Source: Pararge aegeria
Lineage: Eukaryota > Arthropoda > Insecta > Lepidoptera > Nymphalidae
Assembly: GCF_905163445.1 (NCBI RefSeq)
Contig: NC_053197.1
Location: 17,422,001-17,486,000 of the forward strand
Reading direction: 5' to 3'
DNA length: 64,000 nt
The notes beneath the pieces are model-generated. The model saw nothing but the letters and a program-made list of their open reading frames with translations. It was not told where the DNA came from and did not search any database. Below, one piece after another: positions 28,368 to 43,400 of the stretch. How positions within the stretch are numbered: the first letter of the stretch is position 1; each line of letters begins with the position of its first letter. A program made the translations under genes and the position numbers.

Positions 28368-29245
28368 CACTAACACATTAGGCCCGTCGCGCCGCGCCAA
28401 TACTATATGGGGCGAAGGTGCGAAGGTGACGGCGACTTTCATTGTTTGTCGCGGGTAACGGGGAATCAGGGTTCGATTCCGGTGAGGGAGCCTGAGAAAC
28501 TGCTACCACATCCAAGGAAGGCAGCAGGCGCGCAAATTACAAACTCCCTGCACGGGGGGGAAGTTACGGGTAGGTAGTGAAGAAAAATAACGATACGGGA
28601 CTCTTACGAGGTCTCGTAATCGGAATGAGTTTCTGCGACTACCATTGTTTGTCGCGGGTAACGGGGAATCAGGGTTCGATTCCGGTGAGGGAGCCTGAGA
28701 AACTGCTACCACATCCAAGGAAGGCAGCAGGCGCGCAAATTACCCACTCCCTGCACGGGGGGGGAGGTACGGGTAGGTAGTGACGAAAAATAACGATACG
28801 GGACTATTACTAGGCCTCGTAATCGGAATGAGTACACTTTAAATATTTTAACGAGGTAAAATTTAAGAGCATTGAGGGTCTGGTGCCAGTGGTTGATTAG
28901 ATGCACACACTATACTTTTTATAATTATCCTATACAAGTACCAGTACAATTACTGGTAATGACATAGAGTTGAGTTTGAGAATTATATATATTTCAAAAG
29001 TATCGAATAATCAATACACGAACTGCCCACACACTTGTAAATTTAGACGCGAAAGGTCGTTACACGAACCGCTTACCATTATAGTAAAGTACTATGCAAA
29101 CACATATTACATTTACGCAATAAGGGAACCTTAAATTGGAGATTTAACCCTACCACTTCCGTCTGTCTCATTCTGAAAACTATTCAAAATAATTGCTATC
29201 AAAACTAGATTTAGGTTAGGTTAGGTTAGAACATGAATAAGACGG

Positions 29246-29268
29246 GTGCCCGGCCGCAGGCCGGGCAC
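29246..29268. repeat. 10-bp GC hairpin, representative copy
   Basis: GTGCCCGGCC, a 3-nt GCA loop, and GGCCGGGCAC: a perfect inverted repeat that follows the TTAGG triplet in nearly every macro-unit. The copy near 41506 has a mutated centre (CAA), and the copies near 51285, 52595 and 53685 have lost one arm by a 19-bp deletion. Confidence 0.85.
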
Positions 29269-32200
29269 TTAGGTTTCGTTTAAAAAAAATAAAAACAAAA
29301 AATAAACGTACCACTACAATGTACTCTTATTTATATTAGAAGATATTGTAAAATAACAATTAGTTTAATTTTTTTTTTTTTTTTTTTTCACTAACACATT
29401 AGGCCCGTCGCGCCGCGCCACTACTATATGGGGCGAAGGTGCGAAGGTGACGGCGACTTTCATTGTTTGTCGCGGGTAACGGGGAATCAGGGTTCGATTC
29501 CGGTGAGGGAGCCTGAGAAACTGCTAACACATCCAAGGAAGGCAGCAGGCGGGCAAATTACCCACTCCCTGCACGGGGGGGGAGTTACGGGTAGGTAGTG
29601 ACGAAAAATAACGATACGGGACTCTTATGAGGTCTCGTAATCGGAATGAGTTTCTGCGACTACCATTGTTTGTCGTGGGTAACGGGGAATCAGGGTTCGA
29701 TTCCGGTGAGGGAGCCTGAGAAACTGCTACCACATCCAAGGAAGGCAGCAGGCGCGCAAATTACCCACTCCCTGCACGGGGGGGGAGGTACGGGTAGGTA
29801 GTGACGAAAAATAACGATACGGGACTCTTACGAGGGCTCGTAATCGGAATGAGTACACTTTAAATATTTTAACGAGGTAAAATTTAAGAGCATTGAGGGT
29901 CTGGTGCCAGTGGTTGATTAGATGCACACACTGTACTTTTTATAATTATCCTATACAAGTACCAGTACAATTACTGGTAATGACATAGAGCTGAGTTTGA
30001 GAATTATAAATATTTCAAAAGTATCGAATAATCAATACACGACCTGCCAACACACTTGTAAATATAGACGCGCAAGGTTGTTACACGAACCGCTTACCAT
30101 TATAGTAAAGTACTATGCAAACACATATTACATATACGCAATAAGGGAACTTTAAATTGGAGATTTAACCCTACCACTCCCGTCTGTCTCATTCTGAAAA
30201 CTATTCAAAATAATTGCTATCAAAACTAGATTTAGGTTAGGTTAGGTTAGAACATGAATAAGACGGGTGCCCGGCCGCAGGCCGGGCACTTAGGTTTCGT
30301 TTAAAAAAAATAAAAACAAAAAATAAACGTACCACTACAATGTACTCTTATTTATATTAGAAGATATTGTAAAATAACAATTAGTTTAATTTTTTTTTTT
30401 TTTTTTTTTCACTAACACATTAGGCCCGTCGCGCCGCGCCACTACTATATGGGGCGAAGGTGCGAAGGTGACGGCGACTTTCATTGTTTGTCGCGGGTAA
30501 CGGGGAATCAGGGTTCGATTCCGGTGAGGGAGCCTGAGAAACTGCTACCACATCCAAGGAAGGCAGCAGGCGGGCAAATTACCCACTCCCTGCACGGGGG
30601 GGGAGTTACGGGTAGGTAGTGACGAAAAATAACGATACGGGACTCTTACGAGGTCTCGTAATCGGAATGAGTTTCTGCGACTACCATTGTTTGTCGTGGC
30701 TAACGGGGAATCAGGGTTCGATTCCGGTGAGGGAGCCTGAGAAACTGCTACCACATCCAAGGAAGGCAGCAGGCGCGCAAATTACCCACTCCCTGCACGG
30801 GGGGGGAGGTACGGGTAGGTAGTGACGAAAAATAACGATACGGGACTCTTACGAGGGCTCGTTTTCGGAATGAGTTTCTGCGACTACCATTGTTTGTCGC
30901 GGGTAACGGGGAATCAGGGTTCGATTCCGGTGAGGGAGCCTGAGAAACTGCTACCACATCCAAGGAAGGCAATGAGTACACTTTAAATATTTTAACAAGG
31001 TAAAATTTAAGGGCATTGAGGGTCTGGTGCCAGTGATTGATTAGATGCACACACTGTACTTTTTATAATTATCCTATACAAGTACCAGTACAATTACTGG
31101 TAATGACATAGAGCTGAGTTTGAGAATTATAAATATTTCAAAAGTATCGAATAATCAATACGCGACCTGCCCACACACTTGTAAATAAAGACGCGCAAGG
31201 TCGTTACACGAACCGCTTACCATTATAGTAAAGTACTATGCAAACACATATTACATATACGCAATAAGGGAACTTTAAATTGGAGATTTAACCCTACCAC
31301 TCCCGTCTGTCTCATTCTGAAAACTATTCAAAATAATTGCTATCAAAACTAGATTTAGGTTAGGTTAGGTTAGAACATGAATAAGACGGGTGCCCGGCCG
31401 CAGGCCGGGCACTTAGGTTTCGTTTAAAAAAAATAAAAACAAAAAATAAACGTACCACTACAATGTACTCTTATTTATATTAGAAGATATTGTAAAATAA
31501 CAATTAGTTTAATTTTTTTTTTTTTTTTTTTTTCACTAACACATTAGGCCCGTCGCGCCGCGCCACTACTATATGGGGCGAAGGTGCGAAGGTGACGGCG
31601 ACTTTCATTGTTTGTCGCGGGTAACGGGGAATCAGGGTTCGATTCCGGTGAGGGAGCCTGAGAAACTGCTACCACATCCAAGGAAGGCAGCAGGCGGGCA
31701 AATTACCCACTCCCTGCACGGGGGGGGAGTTACGGGTAGGTAGTGACGAAAAATAACGATACGGGACTCTTACGAGGTCTCGTAATCGGAATGAGTTTCT
31801 GCGACTACCATTGTTTGTCGTGGGTAACGGGGAATCAGGGTTCGATTCCGGTGAGGAAGCCTGAGAAACTGCTACCACATCCAAGGAAGGCAGCAGGCGC
31901 GCAAATTACCCACTCCCTGCACGGGGGGGGAGGTACGGGTAGGTAGTGACGAAAAATAACGATACGGGACTCTTACGAGGTCTCGTAATCGGAATGAGTT
32001 TCTGCGACTACCATTGTTTGTCGTGGGTAACGGGGAATCAGGGTTCGATTCCGGTGAGGGAGCCTGAGAAACTGCTACCACATCCAAGGAAGGCAGCAGG
32101 CGGGCAAATTACCCACTCCCTGCACGGGGGGGGAGTTACGGGTAGGTAGTGACGAAAAATAACGATACGGGACTCTTACGAGGTCTCGTAATCGGAATGA

Positions 32201-35200
32201 GTTTCTGCGACTACCATTGTTTGTCGTGGGTAACGGGGAATCAGGGTTCGATTCCGGTGAGGGAGCCTGAGAAACTGCTACCACATCCAAGGAAGGCAGC
32301 AGGCGCGCAAATTACCCACTCCCTGCACGGGGGGGGAGGTACGGGTAGGTAGTGACGAAAAATAACGATACGGGACTCTTACGAGGGCTCGTTTTCGGAA
32401 TGAGTTTCTGCGACTACCATTGTTTGTCGCGGGTAACGGGGAATCAGGGTTCGATTCCGGTGAGGGAGCCTGAGAAACTGCTACCACATCCAAGGAAGGC
32501 AATGAGTACATTTTAAATATTTTAACGAGGTAAAATTTAAGGGCATTGAGGGTCTGGTGCCAGTGATTGATTAGATGCACACACTGTACTTTTTATAATT
32601 ATCCTATACAAGTACCAGTACAATTACTGGTAATGACATAAAGCTGAGTTTGAGAATTATAAATATTTCAAAAGTATCGAATAATCAATACACGACCTGC
32701 CCACACACTTGTAAATATAGACGCGCAAGGTCGTTACACGAACCGCTTACCATTATAGTAAAGTACTATGCAAACACATATTACATATACGCAATAAGGG
32801 AACTTTAAATTGGAGATTTAACCCTACCACTCCCGTCTGTCTCATTCTGAAAACTATTCAAAATAATTGCTATCAAAACTAGATTTAGGTTAGGTTAGGT
32901 TAGAACATGAATAAGACGGGTGCCCGGCCGCAGGCCGGGCACTTAGGTTTCGTTTAAAAAAAATAAAAACAAAAAATAAACGTACCACTACAATGTACTC
33001 TTATTTATATTAGAAGATATTGTAAAATAACAATTAGTTTAATTCTTTTTTTTTTTTTTTTCACTAACACATTAGGCCCGTCGCGCCGCGCCACTACTAT
33101 ATGGGGCGAAGGTGCGAAGGTGACGGCGACTTTCATTGTTTGTCGCGGGTAACGGGGAATCAGGGTTCGATTCCGGTGAGGGAGCCTGAGAAACTGCTAC
33201 CACATCCAAGGAAGGCAGCAGGCGGGCAAATTACCCACTCCCTGCACGGGGGGGGAGTTACGGGTAGGTAGTGACGAAAAATAACGATACGGGACTCTTA
33301 CGAGGTCTCGTAATCGGAATGAGTTTCTGCGACTACCATTGTTTGTCGTGGGTAACGGGGAATCAGGGTTCGATTCCGGTGAGGGAGCCTGAGAAACTGC
33401 TACCACATCCAAGGAAGGCAGCAGGCGCGCAAATTACCCACTCCCTGCACGGGGGGGGAGGTACGGGTAGGTAGTGACGAAAAATAACGATACGGGACTC
33501 TTACGAGGGCTCGTAATCGGAATGAGTACACTTTAAATATTTTAACGAGGTAAAATTTAAGAGCATTGAGGGTCTGGTGCCAGTGGTTGATTAGATGCAC
33601 ACACTATACTTTTTATAATTATCCTATACAAGTACCAGTACAATTACTGGTAATCACATAGAGTTGAGTTTGAGAATTATATATATTTCAAAAGTATCGA
33701 ATAATCAATACACGAACTGCCCACACATTTGTAAATTTAGACGCGCAAGGTCGTTACACGAACCGCTTACCATTATAGTAAAGTACTATGCAAACACATA
33801 TTACATATACGCAATAAGGGAACTTTAAATTGGAGATTTAACCCTACCACTTCCGTCTGTCTCATTCTGAAAACTATTCAAAATAATTGCTATCAAAACT
33901 AGATTTAGGTTAGGTTAGGTTAGAACATGAATAAGACGGGTGCCCGGCCGCAGGCCGGGCACTTAGGTTTCGTTTAAAAAAAATAAAAACAAAAAATAAA
34001 CGTACCACTACAATGTACTCTTATTTATATTAGAAGATATTGTAAAATAACAATTAGTTTAATTTTTTTTTTTTTTTTTTTTCACTAACACATTAGGCCC
34101 GTCGCGCCGCGCCACTACTATATGGGGCGAAGGTGCGAAGGTGACGGCGACTTTCATTGTTTGTCGCGGGTAACGGGGAATCAGGGTTCGATTCCGGTGA
34201 GGGAGCCTGAGAAACTGCTAACACATCCAAGGAAGGCAGCAGGCGGGCAAATTACCCACTCCCTGCACGGGGGGGAGTTACGGGTAGGTAGTGACGAAAA
34301 ATAACGATACGGGACTCTTACGAGGTCTCGTAATCGGAATGAGTTTCTGCGACTACCATTGTTTGTCGTGGGTAACGGGGAATCAGGGTTCGATTCCGGT
34401 GAGGGAGCCTGAGAAACTGCTACCACATCCAAGGAAGGCAGCAGGCGCGCAAATTACCCACTCCCTGCACGGGGGGGGAGGTACGGGTAGGTAGTGACGA
34501 AAAATAACGATACGGGACTCTTACGAGGGCTCGTTTTCGGAATGAGTTTCTGCGACTACCATTGTTTGTCGCGGGTAACGGGGAATCAGGGTTCGATTCC
34601 GGTGAGGGAGCCTGAGAAACTGCTACCACATCCAAGGAAGGCAATGAGTACACTTTAAATATTTTAACGAGGTAAAATTTAAGGGCATTGAGGGTCTGGT
34701 GCCAGTGATTGATTAGATGCACACACTGTACTTTTTATAATTATCCTATACAAGTACCAGTACAATTACTGGTAATGACATAGAGCTGAGTTTGAGAATT
34801 ATAAATATTTCAAAAGTATCGAATAATCAATACACGACCTGCCCACACACTTGTAAATATAGACGCGCAAGGTTGTTACACGAACCGCTTACCAATATAG
34901 TAAAGTACTATGCAAACACATATTACATATACGCAATAAGGGAACTTTAAATTGGAGATTTAACCCTACCACTCCCGTCTGTCTCATTCTGAAAACTATT
35001 CAAAATAATTGCTATCAAAACTAGATTTAGGTTAGGTTAGGTTAGAACATGAATAAGACGGGTGCCCGGCCGCAGGCCGGGCACTTAGGTTTCGTTTAAA
35101 AAAAATAAAAACAAAAAATAAACGTACCACTACAATGTACTCTTATTTATATTAGAAGATATTGTAAAATAACAATTAGTTTAATTTTTTTTTTTTTTTT

Positions 35201-37452
35201 TTTTCACTAACACATTAGGCCCGTCGCGCCGCGCCACTACTATATGGGGCGAAGGTGCGAAGGTGACGGCGACTTTCATTGTTTGTCGCGGGTAACGGGG
35301 AATCAGGGTTCGATTCCGGTGAGGGAGCCTGAGAAACTGCTACCACATCCAAGGAAGGCAGCAGGCGGGCAAATTACCCACTCCCTGCACGGGGGGGGAG
35401 GTACGGGTAGGTAGTGACGAAAAATAACGATACGGGACTCTTACGAGGTCTCGTAATCGGAATGAGTTTCTGCGACTACCATTGTTTGTCGTGGGTAACG
35501 GGGAATCAGAGTTCGATTCCGGTGAGGGAGCCTGAGAAACTGCTACCACATCCAAGGAAGGCAGCAGGCGCGCAAATTACCCACTCCCTGCACGGGGGGG
35601 GAGGTACGGGTAGGTAGTGACGAAAAATAACGATACGGGACTCTTACGAGGGCTCGTTTTCGGAATGAGTTTCTGCGACTACCATTGTTTGTCGCGGGTA
35701 ACGGGGAATCAGGGTTCGATTCCGGTGAGGGAGCCTGAGAAACTGCTACCACATCCAAGGAAGGCAATGAGTACACTTTAAATATTTTAACGAGGTAAAA
35801 TTTAAGGGCATTGAGGGTCTGGTGCCAGTGATTGATTAGATGCACACACTGTACTTTTTATAATTATCCTATACAAGTACCAGTACAATTACTGGTAATG
35901 ACATAGAGCTGAGTTTGAGAATTATAAATATTTCAAAAGTATCGAATAATCAATACACGACCTGCCCACACACTTGTAAATATAGACGCGCAAGGTCGTT
36001 ACACGAACCGCTTACCATTATAGTAAAGTACTATGCAAACACATATTACATATACGCAATAAGGGAACTTTAAATTGGAGATTTAACCCTACCACTCCCG
36101 TCTGTCTCATTCTGAAAACTATTCAAAATAATTGCTATCAAAACTAGATTTAGGTTAGGTTAGGTTAGAACATGAATAAGACGGGTGCCCGGCCGCAGGC
36201 CGGGCACTTAGGTTTCGTTTAAAAAAAATAAAAACAAAAAATAAACGTACCACTACAATGTACTCTTATTTATATTAGAAGATATTGTAAAATAACAATT
36301 AGTTTAATTTTTTTTTTTTTTTTTTTTTCACTAACACATTAGGCCCGTCGCGCCGCGCCACTACTATATGGGGCGAAGGTGCGAAGGTGACGGCGACTTT
36401 CATTGTTTGTCGCGGGTAACGGGGAATCAGGGTTCGATTCCGGTGAGGGAGCCTGAGAAACTGCTACCACATCCAAGGAAGGCAGCAGGCGGGCAAATTA
36501 CCCACTCCCTGCACGGGGGGGGGGAGTTACGGGTAGGTAGTGACGAAAAATAACGATACGGGACTCTTACGAGGTCTCGTAATCGGAATGAGTTTCTGCG
36601 ACTACCATTGTTTGTCGTGGGTAACGGGGAATCAGGGTTCGATTCCGGTGAGGGAGCCTGAAAAACTGCTACCACATCCAAGGAAGGCAGCAGGCGCGCA
36701 AATTACCCACTCCCTGCACGGGGGGGGAGGTACAGGTAGGTAGTGAAGAAAAATAACGATACGGGACTCTTACGAGGGCTCGTTTTCGGAATGAGTTTCT
36801 GCGACTACCATTGTTTGTCGCGGGTAACGGGAAATCAGGGTTCGATTCCGGTGAGGGAGCCTGAGAAACTGCTACCACATCCAAGGAAGGCAATGAGTAC
36901 ACTTTAAATATTTTAACGAGGTAAAATTTAAGGGCATTGAGGGTCTGGTGCCAGTGATTGATTAGATGCACACACTGTACTTTTTATAATTATCCTATAC
37001 AAGTACCAGTACAATTACTGGTAATGACATAGAGCTGAGTTTGAGAATTATAAATATTTCAAAAGTATCGAATAATCAATACGCGACCTGCCCACACACT
37101 TGTAAATATAGACGCGCAAGGTCGTTACACGAACCGCTTACCATTATAGTAAAGTACTATGCAAACACATATTACATATACGCAATAAGGGAACTTTAAA
37201 TTGGAGATTTAACCCTACCACTCCCGTCTGTCTCATTCTGAAAACTATTCAAAATAATTGCTATCAAAACTAGATTTAGGTTAGGTTAGGTTAGAACATG
37301 AATAAGACGGGTGCCCGGCCGCAGGCCGGGCACTTAGGTTTCGTTTAAAAAAAATAAAAACAAAAAATAAACGTACCACTACAATGTACTCTTATTTATA
37401 TTAGAAGATATTGTAAAATAACAATTAGTTTAATTCTTTTTTTTTTTTTTTT

Positions 37453-40400
37453 CACTAACACATTAGGCCCGTCGCGCCGCGCCACTACTATATGGGGCGA
37501 AGGTGCGAAGCTGACGGCGACTTTCATTGTTTGTCGCGGGTAACGGGGAATCAGGGTTCGATTCCGGTGAGGGAGCCTGAGAAACTGCTACCACATCCAA
37601 GGAAGGCAGCAGGCGGGCAAATTACCCACTCCCTGCACGGGGGGGGAGGTACGGGTAGGTAGTGACGAAAAATAACGATATGGGACTCTTACGAGGGCTC
37701 GTTTTCGGAATGAGTTTCTGCGACTACCATTGTTTGTCGCGGGTAACGGGGAATCAGGGTTCGATTCCGGTGAGGGAGCCTGAGAAACTGCTACCACATC
37801 CAAGGAAGGCAATGAGTACACTTTAAATATTTAAACGAGGTAAAATTTAAGGGCATTGAGGGTCTGGTGCCAGTGATTGATTAGATGAACACACTGTACT
37901 TTTTATAATTATCCTATACAAGTACCAGTACAATTACTGGTAATGACATAGAGCTGAGTTTGAGAATTATAAATATTTCAAAAGTATCGAATAATCAATA
38001 CGCGACCTGCCCACACACTTGTAAATATAGACGCGCAAGGTCGTTACACGAACCGCTTACCATTATAGTAAAGTACTATGCAAACACATATTACATATAC
38101 GCAATAAGGGAACTTTAAATTGGAGATTTAACCCTACCACTCCCGTCTGTCTCATTCTGAAAACTATTCAAAATAATTGCTATCAAAACTAGATTTAGGT
38201 TAGGTTAGGTTAGAACATGAATAAGACGGGTGCCCGGCCGCAGGCCGGGCACTTAGGTTTCGTTTAAAAAAATCAAAACAAAAAATAAACGTACCACTAC
38301 AATGTACTCTTATTTATATTAGAAGATATTGTAAAATAACAATTAGTTTAATTTTTTTTTTTTTTTTTTTTTCACTAACACATTAGGCCCGTCGCGCCGC
38401 GCCACTACTATATGGGGCGAAGGTGCGAAGGTGACGGCGACTTTCATTGTTTGTCGCGGGTAACGGGGAATCAGGGTTCGATTCCGGTGAGGGAGCCTGA
38501 GAAACTGCTACCACATCCAAGGAAGGCAGCAGGCGGGCAAATTACCCACTCCCTGCACGGGGGGGGAGTTACGGGTAGGTAGTGACGAAAAATAACGATA
38601 CGGGACTCTTACGAGGTCTCGTAATCGGAATGAGTTTCTGCGACTACCATTGTTTGTCGTGGCTAACGGGGAATCAGGGTTCGATTCCGGTGAGGGAGCC
38701 TGAGAAACTGCTACCACATCCAAGGAAGGCAGCAGGCGCGCAAATTACCCACTCCCTGCACGGGGGGGGAGGTACGGGTAGGTAGTGACGAAAAATAACG
38801 ATACGGGACTCTTACGAGGGCTCGTTTTCGGAATGAGTTTCTGCGACTACCATTGTTTGTCGCGGGTAACGGGGAATCAGGGTTCGATTCCGGTGAGGGA
38901 GCCTGAGAAACTGCTACCACATCCAAGGAAGGCAATGAGTACACTTTAAATATTTTAACGAGGTAAAATTTAAGGGCATTGAGGGTCTGGTGCCAGTGAT
39001 TGATTAGATGAACACACTGTACTTTTTATAATTATCCTATACAAGTACCAGTACAATTACTGGTAATGACATAGAGCTGAGTTTGAGAATTATAAATATT
39101 TCAAAAGTATCGAATAATCAATACGCGACCTGCCCACACACTTGTAAATATAGACGCGCAAGGTCGTTACACGAACCGCTTACCATTATAGTAAAGTACT
39201 ATGCAAACACATATTACATATACGCAATAAGGGAACTTTAAATTGGAGATTTAACCTTACCACTCCCGTCTGTCTCATTCTGAAAACTATTCAAAATAAT
39301 TGCTATCAAAACTAGATTTAGGTTAGGTTAGGTTAGAACATGAATAAGACGGGTGCCCGGCCGCAGGCCGGGCACTTAGGTTTCGTTTAAAAAAAATAAA
39401 AACAAAAAATAAACGTACCACTACAATGTACTCTTATTTATATTAGAAGATATTGTAAAATAACAATTAGTTTAATTTTTTTTTTTTTTTTTTTTTACTA
39501 ACACATTAGGCCCGTCGCGCCGCGCCACTACTATATGGGGCGAAGGTGCGAAGGTGACGGCGACTTTCATTGTTTGTCGCGGGTAACGGGGAATCAGGGT
39601 TCGATTCCGGTGAGGGAGCCTGAGAAACTGCTACCACATCCAAGGAAGGCAGCAGGCGGGCAAATTACCCACTCCCTGCACGGGGGGGGAGTTACGGGTA
39701 GGTAGTGACGAAAAATAACGATACGGGACTCTTACGAGGTCTCGTAATCGGAATGAGTTTCTGCGACTACCATTGTTTGTCGTGGGTAACGGGGAATCAG
39801 GGTTCGATTCCGGTGAGGGAGCCTGAGAAACTGCTACCACATCCAAGGAAGGCAGCAGGCGCGCAAATTACCCACTCCCTGCACGGGGGGGGAGGTACGG
39901 GTAGGTAGTGACGAAAAATAACGATACGGGACTCTTACGAGGGCTCGTAATCGGAATGAGTACACTTTAAATATTTTAACGAGGTAAAATTTAAGAGCAT
40001 TGAGGGTCTGGTGCCAGTGGTTGATTAGATGCACACACTATACTTTTTATAATTATCCTATACAAGTACCAGTACAATTACTGGTAATGACATAGAGTTG
40101 AGTTTGAGAATTATATATATTTCAAAAGTATCGAATAATCAATACACGAACTGCCCACACATTTGTAAATTTAGACGCGCAAGGTCGTTACACGAACCGC
40201 TTACCATTATAGTAAAGTACTATGCAAACACATATTACATATACGCAATAAGGGAACTTTAAATTGGAGATTTAACCCTACCACTTCCGTCTGTCTCATT
40301 CTGAAAACTATTCAAAATAATTGCTATCAAAACTAGATTTAGGTTAGGTTAGGTTAGAACATGAATAAGACGGGTGCCCGGCCGCAGGCCGGGCACTTAG

Positions 40401-43400
40401 GTTTCGTTTAAAAAAAATAAAAACAAAAAATAAACGTACCACTACAATGTACTCTTATTTATATTAGAAGATATTGTAAAATAACAATTAGTTTAATTTT
40501 TTTTTTTTTTTTTTTCACTAACACATTAGGCCCGTCGCGCCGCGCCACTACTATATGGGGCGAAGGTGCGAAGGTGACGGCGACTTTCATTGTTTGTCGC
40601 GGGTAACGGGGAATCAGGGTTCGATTCCGGTGAGGGAGCCTGAGAAACTGCTAACACATCCAAGGAAGGCAGCAGGCGGGCAAATTACCCACTCCCTGCA
40701 CGGGGGGGGAGTTACGGGTAGGTAGTGACGAAAAATAACGATACGGGACTCTTACGAGGTCTCGTAATCGGAATGAGTTTCTGCGACTACCATTGTTTGT
40801 CGTGGCTAACGGGGAATCAGGGTTCGATTCCGGTGAGGGAGCCTGAGAAACTGCTACCACATCCAAGGAAGGCAGCAGGCGCGCAAATTACCCACTCCCT
40901 GCACGGGGGGGGAGGTACGGGTAGGTAGTGACGAAAAATAACGATATGGGACTCTTACGAGGGCTCGTTTTCGGAATGAGTTTCTGCGACTACCATTGTT
41001 TGTCGCGGGTAACGGGGAATCAGGGTTCGATTCCGGTGAGGGAGCCTGAGAAACTGCTACCACATCCAAGGAAGGCAATGAGTACACTTTAAATATTTTA
41101 ACGAGGTAAAATTTAAGGGCATTGAGGGTCTGGTGCCAGTGATTGATTAGATGAACACACTGTACTTTTTATAATTATACTATACAAGTACCAGTACAAT
41201 TACTGGTAATGACATAGAGCTGAGTTTGAGAATTATAAATATTTCAAAAGTATCGAATAATCAATACGCGACCTGCCCACACACTTGTAAATATAGACGC
41301 GCAAGGTCGTTACACGAACCGCTTACCATTATAGTAAAGTACTATGCAAACACATATTACATATACGCAATAAGGGAACTTTAAATTGGAGATTTAACCC
41401 TACCACTCCCGTCTGTCTCATTCTGAAAACTATTCAAAATAATTGCTATCAAAACTAGATTTAGGTTAGGTTAGGTTAGAACATGAATAAGACGGGTGCC
41501 CGGCAACAGGCCGGGCACTTAGGTTTCGTTTAAAAAAAATAAAAACAAAAAATAAACGTACCACTACAATGTACTCTTATTTATATTAGAAGATATTGTA
41601 AAATAACAATTAGTTTAATTTTTTTTTTTTTTTTTTTTCACTAACACATTAGGCCCGTCGCGCCGCGCCACTACTATATGGGGCGAAGGTGCGAAGGTGA
41701 CGGCGACTTTCATTGTTTGTCGCGGGTAACGGGGAATCAGGGTTCGATTCCGGTGAGGGAGCCTGAGAAACTGCTACCACATCCAAGGAAGGCAGCAGGC
41801 GGGCAAATTACCCACTCCCTGCACGGGGGGGGAGTTACGGGTAGGTAGTGACGAAAAATAACGATACGGGACTCTTACGAGGGCTCGTAATCGGAATGAG
41901 TACACTTTAAATATTTTAACGAGGTAAAATTTAAGAGCATTGAGGGTCTGGTGCCAGTGGTTGATTAGATGCACACACTATACTTTTTATAATTATCCTA
42001 TACAAGTACCAGTACAATTACTGGTAATGACATAGAGTTGAGTTTGAGAATTATATATATTTCAAAAGTATCGAATAATCAATACACGAACTGCCCACAC
42101 ACTTGTAAATTTAGACGCGCAAGGTCGTTACACGAACCGCTTACCATTATAGTAAAGTACTATGCAAACACATATTACATATACGCAATAAGGGAACTTT
42201 AAATTGGAGATTTAACCCTACCACTCCCGTCGGTCTCATTCTGAAAACTATTCAAAATAATTGCTATCAAAACTAGATTTAGGTTAGGTTAGGTTAGAAC
42301 ATGAATAAGACGGGTGCCCGGCCGCAGGCCGGGCACTTAGGTTTCGTTTAAAAAAAATAAAAACAAAAAATAAACGTACCACTACAATGTACTCTTATTT
42401 ATATTAGAAGATATTGTAAAATAACAATTAGTTTAATTTTTTTTTTTTTTTTTTCACTAACACATTAGGCCCGTCGCGCCGCGCCACTACTATATGGGGC
42501 GAAGGTGCGAAGGTGACGGCGACTTTCATTGTTTGTCGCGGGTAACGGGGAATCAGGGTTCGATTCCGGTGAGGGAGCCTGAGAAACTGCTACCACATCC
42601 AAGGAAGGCAGCAGGCGGGCAAATTACCCACTCCCTGCACGGGGGGGGAGGTACGGGTAGGTAGTGACGAAAAATAACGATATGGGACTCTTACGAGGGC
42701 TCGTTTTCGGAATGAGTTTCTGCGACTACCATTGTTTGTCGCGGGTAACGGGGAATCAGGGTTCGATTCCGGTGAGGGAGCCTGAGAAACTGCTACCACA
42801 TCCAAGGAAGGCAATGAGTACACTTTAAATATTTAAACGAGGTAAAATTTAAGGGCATTGAGGGTCTGGTGCCAGTGATTGATTAGATGAACACACTGTA
42901 CTTTTTATAATTATCCTATACAAGTACCAGTACAATTACTGGTAATGACATAGAGCTGAGTTTGAGAATTATAAATATTTCAAAAGTATCGAATAATCAA
43001 TACGCGACCTGCCCACACACTTGTAAATATAGACGCGCAAGGTCGTTACACGAACCGCTTACCATTATAGTAAAGTACTATGCAAACACATATTACATAT
43101 ACGCAATAAGGGAACTTTAAATTGGAGATTTAACCCTACCACTCCCGTCTGTCTCATTCTGAAAACTATTCAAAATAATTGCTATCAAAACTAGATTTAG
43201 GTTAGGTTAGGTTAGAACATGAATAAGACGGGTGCCCGGCCGCAGGCCGGGCACTTAGGTTTCGTTTAAAAAAAATCAAAACAAAAAATAAACGTACCAC
43301 TACAATGTACTCTTATTTATATTAGAAGATATTGTAAAATAACAATTAGTTTAATTTTTTTTTTTTTTTTTTTTCACTAACACATTAGGCCCGTCGCGCC

